Source: Cerrena zonata (Eukaryota > Basidiomycota > Agaricomycetes > Polyporales > Cerrenaceae). Taken from it: a stretch of 64,000 nucleotides of DNA. Under the pieces are notes generated by a model. That model searched no databases, was not told where the DNA came from, and saw nothing but the letters and a program-made list of their open reading frames with translations. The position numbers were made by a program, and so were the translations under genes. Shown here piece by piece: positions 36,527-47,243 of the stretch (position 1 is the stretch's first letter; every line of letters begins with the position of its first letter). The stretch covers positions 1,922,001 to 1,986,000 of the forward strand of contig JASBNA010000003.1 in NCBI GenBank assembly GCA_038087015.1, in the 5' to 3' direction.

Positions 36527-36876
36527 TGTAACCGTACCACGCTTACATCCTATCTTCCCGTTACGCACCTTCCTCATATGGACACCCTCATCCTTCGTTC
36601 GACACCTTCCTTATATAGACACTTTCCTTCCGCTTTCGTACATACGATCTCTCGCCACATTCTTACCTCACCATGCTTCTCGTCTCGTTTCCCTTATATA
36701 CGCGTACCCTTCGTCGTACACCTCAGCTCCCTTTCCTCCCGCTGATTTGTATCTCGAAGGTAATTACTTACTTGTATCAGCTCCCTTTCCTCCCGCTGAT
36801 TTGTATCTCGAAGATATATTTCGTGCCTGTTTACAGTACCGTCTGATAGTGAAGTCGACTGGCGCGTCGACTTACA
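36527..36876 (+). repeat. Gypsy 5' LTR (350 bp)
   Basis: Begins TGTAACCGTACCACGC and ends GCGTCGACTTACA. The same 350 bp recur at 47770-48119. A 37-bp unit is duplicated inside it (36723-36759 and 36777-36813). As the 5' LTR it should contain the promoter. Confidence 0.95.
36723..36813 (+). repeat. Internal 37-bp direct duplication in the gypsy LTR
   Basis: Two copies of a 37-bp pyrimidine-rich unit starting TCAGCTCCCTTTCCTCCCGC, at 36723-36759 and 36777-36813, separated by 17 bp. The same pair occurs in the right LTR at about 47966-48002 and 48020-48056. Confidence 0.9.
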
Positions 36877-39800
36877 CTTTTTTTTAAACACCGCACGGAC
36901 TGTTGTTCAGGGCTTGAGCTCGCCCGCCACCTTTCCCGCTGCATTGACTACCTGCCCATCGTGTCAGAATCAACCTCCAGGGTATCCCGTAGCGTTGCAC
37001 GCTATCAGGAACCACTTCCGTTCTCCTCAGTCTCGGATCTCCAATTCCCGGAGCTATTCTCGAGAGTAGATTACGAATTGGACATTGCATCACAACTGTC
37101 TACCGCCGATTTCCTGTCTAGACCTACTTCCCCGTCTACCCTCTCTTCGTCATCCTCATCGTCGTCAGACTCGTTTACGCCGCATATAGTCATGTCCACC
37201 GCCGGACCTGTCACTGGAACCGCCACTCTGGCGTGGAGCGGGCCGAAACATGTCCCTCGTCTCACGCCAGGGAAACTGACTCCCGAACTCATCGCTTCCT
37301 GGTATAACGCCGTTATGCACTATTTCCGTCACAAGGAAATAGCTGAAAATAGGAAAGTCATTTCTGTCGCCGGCGGTTTTGATGACCCCTTGATCCAGCA
37401 CTGGTTTAACAACGACCTTTCCCTGTCCGCCCTCGATTTTTCCTCCTTCCTTCAGGTCTTCAAAGACCGTTGGTTGAAGAAAAATTGGGCCGACGACGTC
37501 CTCACCAAACTGATTCGCTCCCGCCAGGACGAAAAGGATCATTTCGAGGACTGGGTCGTGTCCCTCGAGCGTGTCAACTTACTGCTCGAAGGCACTCCTG
37601 GCTTCTACGACGACACCAGGCTCCGTCACCACATCGGTGCTAATGCTGTACGGGAACTTCGTCTGGCTTGTTCTCGAGCGGAAGTCCTCCGGATCGAGGA
37701 CTACAAAGAATGGAAAGAAGCGCTTTCCGAAATCGATGCACGTCGATTGGAGGAACGTGCTATTCGTTTCCGCGACCTCGAGAAGATGCTCAACGATCGT
37801 TCTCGAGGGTCTCACGCTCGAAACAACGTCACGACCACATCGTCCAGGGTGGTACAAGACTATCGTCCTTCCGCCACCTCCTCTACTACCACCACGACTT
37901 CCTCATCAACATTACGCCTCCCTCCCTTAACTGCCGACGAACGGAAACTTCTACGTGACTGCAACGGTTGCTTCAAATGTCGCATTCCTTATGCGGATCA
38001 TTCCGCGGCTAGTTGCACGAATGGTTTCCCTAACCCTACTACCTACAGGACCCTCACAAGCGACGACGTTAGCAGAGCGGCTGCTAAACGTACTTCCAAG
38101 AAGGTCAACGCTGTTACCTCCCCCCTCACAAGCGACATCTCCAACACCGTGAATGCGGTCCACACTGTTGGGTCTGGCCGCATTTCCCCGTATGCAATCT
38201 GCTCCTCAGTGTTGAGCTCTGGTGACGACACTACAGACTCCGAGTGCGTGCCTGATTTCTTCGCCCCCCACGTCCATTGGTCCGCCGTTATTCACGGACC
38301 CTCCTCTCTCTCTGACCCCGTCCAAACGCTGATAGATTGTGGTTCCCCCACAGTTCTGATTAGGGACTCCATAGTCTCACAGCTTGGACTTCGTCGACGC
38401 CGTTTACCGAAAGCTTTCCCCTTGGGAAATGTTTGGGGTACCGGTGAAAGAGAGGCAGTAGAATGGGTGAAGTTGAAGCTTTCGTCTCCGGATTTTTCGT
38501 TTTCTGCATGTGTTGTACGCGCTATAATTGTTTCCGAGCTATGTGTGCCTATAATCCTTGGTAACACATTTCATATTGCAAATAAACTGTTGATCGACCC
38601 TTCGGTTCCCTCCGTCATCCACAAACCTTCCAATCGCGACATCCTACTCCCTCCTCCGAACACCCCTACCAGCGAATTACGTTCCGACAAAGAACGGGTG
38701 CGTGACATCCGCGATGCACGTGCCATGGAGATTGAGAAACCGATACTTGAGCGCGAACTCATCGCGGCTAGACAGCGCGATGTTGTTCGCGAGCTCAACT
38801 TGAAGTTTCGACCCCGGAAGACACGCCTTACGACGAGAGTTGTCGTTGCGGCGATTCGTCAACGTGTTGAGGAGCTCGCCTTACTCGAGCTCTTCGCTAA
38901 ACATGAGGTCAAGATGAGGGAAGAGTTTGCCGACTGTTTCCCTGTCGATATCCCTCATATTGATGACCTTCCTTGCGATACATATCACAGGTTTCGTCTC
39001 AAGGACCCTAACCTGGTTATTGCTCGGCGACAATACAGCTGCCCAAAGAAATACAGGGAAACTTGGAAGCGACTGCTTGATGAACATCTCGCCGCTGGCC
39101 GTATTCGCCCCTCCGACAGTCCTTATGCGTCTCCTGCTTTCCTAATCCCTAAATCTGACCCTCTCGCTGATCCCCGCTGGGTTAATGACTACAGAGCTCT
39201 CAACGCGAACACCGTCCCTGATGCACATCCGTTGCCAACAGTCCAGGAAATTCTTTCCGACTGCGGTCGCGGCAAAATCTGGGCAAAAATCGACATGACT
39301 AACTCATTTTTTCAAACCCGTGTACATCCTGACGACGTTAAGTACACTGCCGTTACGACACCTTTTGGGCTCTATGAGTGGCTTGTCATGCCACAAGGTT
39401 GTAGGAATGCCCCTTCGACGCACCAGCGTCGTATGTTCAAGGCTCTCCGACCCTACATAGGCTCCATTTGCCATGTTTACCTAGACGACATCATCATCTG
39501 GTCTGAGAATCTTGAGGAACATGTCCGTAATGTCCGGACTGTCTTGCAGGCTCTGCGCGAGAACGCCCTCTTCTGTTCCCCGAAGAAGACGCAGCTGTTT
39601 TGTATTGAACTCGATTTTCTTGGTCACCACATATCTCAACGAGGTATCGAGGCGGATAACTCTAAGGTCCAGAAGATATTGGACTGGCCGGTTCCGAGGA
39701 GTGCTTCCGATGTCCGGTCATTCCTCGGTTTGGTACGTTACATTGCGAATTTTTTACCTGCGCTTGCTCAGCACACAACCGTTCTTAACCCTTTAACGGG

Positions 39801-41742
39801 CAAGGACGCAGAGAAAAATTTCGTATGGCTTCCTAAGCACTTCGTTGCTTTTGATGCCATCAAGAAATTAGTTGTGTCGCGCGAATGCCTCACCGTCATT
39901 GACCATTCGAACATGGGCAAAAATCGTATTTTTGTCAGTACGGATGCGAGCGACTGGTGTACTGGAGCCGTTCTCTCATATGGTGAATCATTGGAGACGG
40001 CTAGGCCTGTAGCTTTCGAGTCTCAACAACTCGGTGGTGCAGAGCTGAACTACCCGGTACATGAGAAGGAACTGTTGGCGATAGTTCGAGCACTAAGGAA
40101 ATGGCGTGTCGATCTGATCGGCGTGCCTTTCGAAGTGTTCACTGATCACCGTACCCTGGAGAATTTCAACGACCAGAAACACCTCTCTCGCCGCCAGGCG
40201 CGTTGGTCTGAATTTCTGGGTCAGTACGATTTCTCTATCAAATATATTGCGGGTGCTGAGAACACTCCCGCCGACTCTATGTCACGGTTGCGTTCCGGCG
40301 ACTCCTTTATTGATCCGTCTACATGTGCAGCTGTCCGTCTTCTGCGTACAGCTTCTAAGTCAATGGTCTCAGGGAAGCCTGAACCGGACGCTTCGACTGC
40401 TGCTCATTGCATCGCTGCTTTGAAGGTTGCGGTCGACCCTGCTTTCCTTACCCAGATTTCGACAGGTTACACTGAGGACAAGTGGGTATGCCGTCTTGCT
40501 GACACTCTTTGGGACGCAGTCGCGAAGGACCGCGTCGCCAAAGGACACGATGGCGAGGGGAAAGACATCGGTAGTGTGGATTCCCTCACCGCCCTCCGTC
40601 GTGGTTGGCTCGATGGGTGCGACAAAATGGGTATTGTCGTACGTGCTGGCCTATTATACGTAGGTGATCGTCTTGTGATCCCTCGTGTGCCTGAGCTTCG
40701 GGAATGTATATTTCGTCTTGCACATGACTCTCTCGGCCATTTTGGTGGTGAAAAGTCCTATGCCGCGCTGCGTCCTTCATATTACTGGCCCAACATGCGC
40801 AAGGAGCTGGAGGATCTATACGTGCCTTCCTGCGAACATTGTCAACGACGCAAGCATCTCACAAAGAAACCGGCTGGTCCCCTGCATCCCCTTCCAGTTC
40901 CTGATGGCCGCGGACAAGCCATTGCTATAGACTTCATAGGACCCTTACCCGAAGACGATGGTTTTAATTGTATAGCGACAATATCCGATCGCTTGGGTGC
41001 TGATTTCTGCCCAATCCCCACTAGAACTGATATCTCCGCCGAAGACTTTGCTGCTCTTTTCTTCAAGCACTGGTACTGTGAAAACGGTCTGCCCCTCGAC
41101 ATCGTTTCCGACCGCGATAAGCTCTTCGTTTCTCGATTCTGGAAAGCTCTGCATAAGCTCACCGGTGTTAAGCTGAAGATGTCTACTAGTTTTCATCCGG
41201 AGACCGACGGTTCAAGCGAACGTTTCAACAAGACTGTCATTCAATCCTTGCGCTTCCATGTCGAACGAAACCAGACGGGCTGGTCCCGCGCCCTCCCCCT
41301 CATCCGTTTTAATTACATGAATACCCTGAATGCTTCGACGGGTTTTACTCCTTTCCAACTACACCTTGGCCGTTCCCCTCGCGTTATTCCCCCCCTCTTT
41401 TCTACACTCACCAATGAAACGTCTGCGGAACACGGTCCCCCTGCCCTTAACGCTGCCGAACTTCTCGCTAACATCGAAACCGACGTGCTAGAAGCTCAAG
41501 ATAATCTGTTACTTGCCAAATCCAACCAAGCTGCTCATGCGGATCGCCACCGAGGTGCCGAAATCATCTACAGCGTCGGGGATAAGGTTCTTCTGTCTAC
41601 CTTTCACCGTCGTCGTGAATACATGCAGCGAGGTGACCACCGTGTCGCAAAATTTATGCTCCGTTACGATGGTCCTTACACGGTGATACAAGCTTGGCCT
41701 GCTTCCTCAGTCTACACTCTAGAGCTCCCAAATTCCGAGGTG

Positions 41743-41747
41743 GTACC
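41743..41747. repeat. Target site duplication GTACC (left), copia element
   Basis: GTACC lies immediately left of the copia LTR and recurs at 47244-47248, within the gypsy integrase-to-chromodomain linker. Confidence 0.92.
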
Positions 41748-42248
41748 TGTTGTTGTGCACGCAATAGGTAGGGTAGTTAGAGGCAACAAAGACGATAAAA
41801 TCGATAAGTAGACTAGACGAAATACATAGCTTTTATACTAAATCCGGATGGATTTTACGGCCGAAACAAGTAGCAAATAGGACGACGCGGAAAGCGTAAG
41901 AAACGCGTCGGAAGACAGACGGGAAAATGGGAGCGAATGGGAATAAAGCAAACCAGAGAAAATGGGACGAGAAGATATGAGGAAAGGATTAAGAGAGTCC
42001 GAATGAAAAGGCAGAAGGTATAAGAGGATAAGACGGAAGCAAACCTGAGCACCTTCCTAATCCGGAATGATCAGGTCCGGATGAGGTCAGCGCTGGCTGC
42101 AGCCGGATCCTCAGTGCGGGCGGATGCACCTCGTCCGGATGCGGGTCATGCCCGGATGCACACTGTGTCCGGATGTGGATCGTGTGCAGATGCACTACGA
42201 TACCGGATGGTGCATGCGTCCGGATGCCTCGGACGGTGTATTACAACA
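41748..42248 (-). repeat. Copia 3' LTR (501 bp, left copy)
   Basis: Plus-strand ends are TGTTGTTGTGCACGC and GTATTACAACA. Positions about 42058-42235 carry a dense array of CCGGATG motifs. It matches 46743-47243 at every line I compared. Confidence 0.95.
42058..42235. repeat. CCGGATG motif array in copia LTR
   Basis: About 180 bp in which CCGGAT occurs at least seven times (as TCCGGATGAGG, GCCGGATCC, GTCCGGATGCG, CCCGGATGCA, TCCGGATGTGG, ACCGGATGG, TCCGGATGCC), with near matches CCGGAATG, GCGGATG and GCAGATG. The same array is present in the other LTR (about 47053-47230). Confidence 0.85.
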
Positions 42249-42259
42249 CTCCCCCTCAA
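42249..42259 (-). other. Copia polypurine tract
   Basis: On the minus strand TTGAGGGGGAG directly abuts the 3' LTR terminus TGTTGT. The TGA stop of pol (42256-42258) is part of the tract, so coding and priming signals overlap. Confidence 0.85.
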
Positions 42260-45118
42260 CTAGCAGACATGCCAATCGAAGAGGTGAGGAAGAGATGGGT
42301 TGGACGAGGAAGTCCTTTGGTGAACATGTCGGCGCAGTTGTTTTTCGTCGAGACGTAAGTGACCTTGATATCCCCTTGAGCAACATGATCCCGGACGAAG
42401 TGATATCGCATCGAGATGTGTTTTGCGCGAGCATGGAATTGGTTATCGTGTACATAAGCAATTGCAGCCTGGTTGTCGCAGAGGATGAGAGTAGGATCCG
42501 GTGACGGAAAACCTAAGTCGGACAGAAGAGCTCGGAACCAAATAGCGTCCTTGGTAGCATGAGCGAGCGCGACATATTCAGCTTCCATAGTAGAAAGCGC
42601 AACGGATGATTGTTTCTTGGAGGACCAAGAGACGGCTCCCCCTGAGATAAGGAAAACGTATCCGGAGATGGATTTGCGATCGTTGACGTCTTGTCCCCAG
42701 TCCGCATCGGTGTAACCGTATAGGGTGGTGTCATTGCTGAGACCATAAGTGATGCCAAGTGAGCGGGTGCCATTGAGGTATCGGAGTACACGCTTCGCAG
42801 CAGTAATGTGCTCGTGCGTGAAGCAGGAAGTGTACTGAGATAAATTCTGAACAGCATGGGAGATGTCCGGACGGGTGGCAATGGCAGCATACATGAGGGA
42901 ACCAATGACAGCAGCGTAGGGAAAATTCGAGGCGGCTACTGGTGGGGAAGCGTCGGATGATAGCTTGACATGTGAATCGACAGGGGTGGAAACCGGTGAG
43001 GAAGTGAGCATGCCAAAACGTTCCAAGACCTTCGTAATGTATGAAGTCTGGTGGATAGTGATAGTCTTCTGGATGCGGTCGCGTTCGATTTGAAGACCAA
43101 GGAAAGTCTTCGCCGGACCGAGATCAGAAATGGTAAGGTGTTTCGCGATTTCATCTTTCGCTGCAGGTAGGATAGATGGAGGTGATGCGAGGATGGTAGA
43201 GTCGTCGACATGGATGATGACAATGATGAGACCGTCAGAATTTCGGCGTATGTAGACACAAAAATCTGACTGAAGCCGGGTGTATTGGAGAGTGGTAACG
43301 AAAATGTCATTGAACTTGATGTTCCAGACACGGCCCGCTTGCTTAAGTCCGTAGAGGGCTTTGTGGAGAAGACATGCACGACCGGATCCATCTTCATAAC
43401 CGGGAGGTTGCCGCATGTAGATAGTTTCATCAAGATCACCATTGAGGTATGCACCTACAACGTCAATCTGATGAATTTCCCAATCGTTTGGAGCAGCGAT
43501 TGCAAGTAGGGCACGGTAGGATTCGAGTCGCATGACAGGAGCGTAAGTTTCAAGGAAATCTTGACCGGGTATCTGAGAGAAACCTTGTGCAACAAGACGA
43601 GCCTTGTACTTGAGGATAGCGCCATCCGGATCACGTTTGATGTGGAAAACCCAGCGACATCCGATAGGTTTGCGATCCGGGGGCAGATCCGAAAGCGAGT
43701 AGGTACCAAGCTGGTGGAGCTGTGCGATTTCAGAGTCCATCGCCGCCTTCCATTCAGGCCAATCCGGACGAGACTGAACTTCTTTAAGAGTACTGGGATC
43801 GTCAGTGAGAGGTGTTGAGGAGTCGCTAGCAGCAATGAATAAAGAAGTGTCTGGTGATGTTGATGGGCCGTCTCTGGGAGGGGGCAGTTGAGCTATTGGG
43901 GCGTTACTTGATACGACTTGCCTTCCGCTTGAATGCAGCTTGCTGTAGTCATGCTTGGTGGTTTGTCGGGAAGAACGTCGAGGAGCCGGAGGTGGAACAG
44001 GAGGAACAGGGATAACTGGAGCGTTGTCTAGATTTGGAAAAAGTACTTCTTGCGATCCATGAGTTGCGTCCGCAGAGTGTGGGACATCCGCATCCGCAGA
44101 AGTTTCCGCAGTTGAAGCAGAAGAAGATGTTTCGGGCTTGGGTAGAAGATCAGGATCCTCCCCCTCAAGACCGGAAACATTTGGAGCAGGAAGGGATGTG
44201 GAAGGGTGGGGCGCATATGATGATGGGAAGATAACGTTCCGTGAGGTTAAGACTTGCTTGATCCGGGGGACGTAGTAGCGGTAGCCTGACATGTGTTCAG
44301 AAATGCCAGTGAAAACATAGCGTTCGGATTGTGGTTCGATTTTCGATCGCCGGTTTTCAGGTACAAGGACCCAGCAGTGCTGACCAAATTTGTGGACATG
44401 TGAGACGTCCGGTACCTTACCCCAGAAGGCTTGGTACGGGGTAATACCATCAAGAGCACGAGTCGGAGACAAGTTCTTGAGGTAGCAAGCATAGTCAACA
44501 GCCTCTTCCCATAGTGAAACCGGAACAGTTGCATCCGCAAGCATTGCGCGGCCGCGTTCAACCAGAGTACGGTTGAGACGTTCCGCAACACCATTTTGCG
44601 AAGAAGAGTAGGGCGCGGTTGTTTCAAGGATGATGCCGTGCTTATCGAGGTAGTGTTTGAAGTCACCTTCGATGAGTTCCTTTGCATTGTCAACACGAAG
44701 GACCTTGAAGGAGCGACCCTTCTGAGTGACGAAGAAGTTGTGATATTTTTCGAGTGAGGGGAAAGCTTGATTTCGAGTGAGAAGAAAATAGAGTCGAGAA
44801 TAGCGAGAGCCGAGATCGGTGAAGGAAATATAGTAGCAATGTCGGTGAATAGATTGAGTGGTAGCAGGTCCCCATATGTCGCAGACAATAATGTCGCCAA
44901 CGTCAAGGGTTTTGGAAATGGAAGTGGAAGGGAAAGGTGCTTTGTGGTGCTTTCCGATGATGCACGACTCGCATTCGAAATCGATAGGGCTAGTGGTGTC
45001 GACTTCGAGTCCAGTAACCATTCCCTTCCGGACGAGTTCCTGGAGTTGGCCCTTATTCAGGTGCCCTAGAGATACATGCCAGTCGTACCAGGTCCGGCTG
45101 ACACGGACAGAAAAGACT
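42256..45118 (-). CDS. Copia pol: integrase, reverse transcriptase, RNase H
   Basis: This frame picks up near 45110, just before the stop of the gag-protease frame. It starts with the GAG-pre-integrase segment WHVSLGHLNKGQLQELVRKG and the finger CESCIIGKHHK. The integrase core has VCDIWGPA, LRVDNAKELI and NGVAERLNRTLVERGRAML. Reverse transcriptase follows, with CRWVFHIKRDPDG, KARLVAQGFSQ, YAPVMRLESYRALLAIAA and IHQIDVVGAYLNGDL; the catalytic site is IIHVDDSTIL. The RNase H region has YGYTDADWGQDVNDRKSISG and STMEAEYVALAHATKDAIW. The first ATG in this frame is 45021, inside the integrase finger, so translation must come from upstream by frameshifting, or this copy carries a one-base change. 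Otherwise the frame is intact to TGA at 42256-42258. Confidence 0.93.
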
Positions 45119-46436
45119 GAACTGGAATAACAGGTATGACATCGAATTCGTACAAGTTATTGTTCTTGACTCCTTGAGTAATCATCTTGTCGCGGTGGTC
45201 ATCAATAATCTCGATGATATCATCGTGACCATAGTATGCGAGACCAGTACCATTGGTGAGGCATCCGAGCGAAATCAAGTGGTGTGAGATGGAGGGAACA
45301 TGAAGGACGTCGGTGAGGGTGAAAAGACCAGTGCGATGTCCATCACGGCGGAAGTGTAGCAGGATGGTACCAACACCAAGGACAGCGGCAGATCCTACAC
45401 CAGAGATAACACGTCCGGGAGTAGGAGTGTACTCATGAAAGAGAGAGCGATCGGACACAATGTGAGCTTGAGTACCCGTGTCTCCGATCCACTTCTTTTC
45501 ACTGTGAGGAGGAAGGTCACTCGCAGGAGTGTAGATATTTGCCATAAAGGTATAAGACACCTGTTGACCTTGGTCCGGAGGAGGCCGGCGAGTGTTGGAA
45601 GATGGAAAACGTGAAGAAGGAGGTCGACGACCATTTCCGCGGTTCGGACGAAAGTTTCCGCGGGAGGGTTGGAAACCCTGTCGCTGAGGCGGACGGTTTC
45701 CGTTAAAACCTTGCGATCGGTTTTGGAAACGAGGTGGACCAGGTGGACCAGGTGGACCTTGCAGACCATGGTTACGACTTCCGTGAACTGCAGGAAAGGA
45801 AGTAGCGGATCCGGATCGTGAACGACGTCGGGCATCTTCCTGAAGAAGGCGTCCGATGAGGGTGGTACTGTTGGAGGACATGGTAGAGAGGTCGATGGAA
45901 GAGACGAAGGAATCCCAGGACTCAGGTAGAGCAGTGAGGAGGACTAAGTTGAAGTCCCTTTCAGAGATAGGATCCTGAAGCAAAGTAAGCTTCTCCTTGC
46001 AAGTACGAAGGATACGGATGTGTTCCTCGACTTCAGTACCATCCGGGATCGCGTACCGGAAGAATTTGCGACGTTCCAGGATGATAGCGATTGGACCTTG
46101 GATGTCGAAGACAGTCTTCAAAGAAGACCATGCTTGATGAGCAAACTCGGCACCAATGACATAAGTCATCATGGACTGAGAAATCCGAGTCCGGATGGCA
46201 GTGAGAGCTTTCGCATCCCTAGACTTCCAAGCAGTAATGGCAGCGACATTCGCGGTGAGGTCAGCCGCAGCCGCAGTCGCATCAAGGGGAATAGGACAAA
46301 GAGTAGTCCCATCCGCATGACCAAAGAGACCAGCTTCGGTAAGGATGTCCTTGATCTGGACACTCCAAGTCGGATAGTTATCCGGAGACTTTAGGTGTTC
46401 GATACGATAGGAAGGGGATGAAGATGTGTCGGTCAT
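45066..46436 (-). CDS. Copia gag and protease
   Basis: The start MTDTSSSPSYRIEHLKSPDN at 46436 opens a Ty1/copia gag core (YPTWSVQIKDILTEAGLFGH, then AWSSLKTVFDIQGP and LVLLTALPESWDSF). The nucleocapsid region has no Cys-His zinc knuckle. It is instead an Arg/Gly/Pro-rich stretch (GPPGPPGPPRFQNRSQGF, RGNFRPNRGNGRRPP). The protease active site is KKWIGDTGTQAHIVSD near 45480, with DTGT where DSGA is more usual. The frame stops at 45066-45068. The integrase continues in the -1 frame, entered at or before a TTTT run (complement of 45111-45114). 456 residues. Confidence 0.9.
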   Translation of the reverse strand: MTDTSSSPSYRIEHLKSPDNYPTWSVQIKDILTEAGLFGHADGTTLCPIPLDATAAAADLTANVAAITAWKSRDAKALTAIRTRISQSMMTYVIGAEFAHQAWSSLKTVFDIQGPIAIILERRKFFRYAIPDGTEVEEHIRILRTCKEKLTLLQDPISERDFNLVLLTALPESWDSFVSSIDLSTMSSNSTTLIGRLLQEDARRRSRSGSATSFPAVHGSRNHGLQGPPGPPGPPRFQNRSQGFNGNRPPQRQGFQPSRGNFRPNRGNGRRPPSSRFPSSNTRRPPPDQGQQVSYTFMANIYTPASDLPPHSEKKWIGDTGTQAHIVSDRSLFHEYTPTPGRVISGVGSAAVLGVGTILLHFRRDGHRTGLFTLTDVLHVPSISHHLISLGCLTNGTGLAYYGHDDIIEIIDDHRDKMITQGVKNNNLYEFDVIPVIPVQSFLSVSAGPGTTGMYL

Positions 46437-46729
46437 GTTGGAATAGTGATGAAGGACTAGACCGTAGAGAAGGAGTTCGTCGAGGGATAGACCGAAAGGA
46501 CGATGAGGAAGTATAATGATGAGAACGTTTGGCCAAACGATGAAGAGATACTATCGTCAAGAGGGAGATGAAAGATCGAGAGGGTGATCACAATGAAGTA
46601 AAAGACGTCTGCTATAGCGAGCGTAGAGACGGTAGAGTATCAAGATGCTGTAGGCAGCGGCGCGCGAGTGTAGAAAGTTTTAAGTCAACTACAGAGGAGT
46701 TAGTAAGGGAACTTTTATAAACGAGAGGC

Positions 46730-46742
46730 GGGGCCCATAACC
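46730..46742 (-). other. Copia primer-binding site (half-tRNA type)
   Basis: Directly inside the 5' LTR the minus strand reads GGTTATGGGCCCC. This resembles the complement of the anticodon region of initiator tRNA-Met (CAUAACC), the internal priming site used by Drosophila copia, rather than its CCA end. Confidence 0.6.
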
Positions 46743-47243
46743 TGTTGTTGTGCACGCAATAGGTAGGGTAGTTAGAGGCAACAAAGACGATAAAATCGAT
46801 AAGTAGACTAGACGAAATACATAGCTTTTATACTAAATCCGGATGGATTTTACGGCCGAAACAAGTAGCAAATAGGACGACGCGGAAAGCGTAAGAAACG
46901 CGTCGGAAGACAGACGGGAAAATGGGAGCGAATGGGAATAAAGCAAACCAGAGAAAATGGGACGAGAAGATATGAGGAAAGGATTAAGAGAGTCCGAATG
47001 AAAAGGCAGAAGGTATAAGAGGATAAGACGGAAGCAAACCTGAGCACCTTCCTAATCCGGAATGATCAGGTCCGGATGAGGTCAGCGCTGGCTGCAGCCG
47101 GATCCTCAGTGCGGGCGGATGCACCTCGTCCGGATGCGGGTCATGCCCGGATGCACACTGTGTCCGGATGTGGATCGTGTGCAGATGCACTACGATACCG
47201 GATGGTGCATGCGTCCGGATGCCTCGGACGGTGTATTACAACA
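46743..47243 (-). repeat. Copia 5' LTR (501 bp, right copy)
   Basis: Same 501 bp as the left copy, ending ACAACA at 47243 and followed by the second GTACC. It should carry the element's promoter, reading leftwards. Confidence 0.95.

Larger units (their letters stand above)
41748..47243 (-). mobile_element. Ty1/copia LTR retrotransposon nested in the gypsy element
   Basis: A 5,496-bp element in the opposite orientation to its gypsy host. Its 501-bp LTRs (41748-42248 and 46743-47243) have TGTTGT...ACAACA ends, and 5-bp duplications GTACC flank it. On the minus strand the order is 5' LTR (right), primer-binding site, gag/protease, integrase, reverse transcriptase, RNase H, polypurine tract, 3' LTR (left). 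Integrase preceding reverse transcriptase defines Ty1/copia. The LTRs look identical, so it inserted very recently, necessarily after the gypsy element. A one-base frame change separates gag-protease from the rest of pol. Confidence 0.97.

Noticed and set aside
41855..42263. Small open frames inside the copia LTR, repeated at 46850-47190
   Set aside because: They lie within non-coding LTR sequence and are duplicated only because the LTR is.
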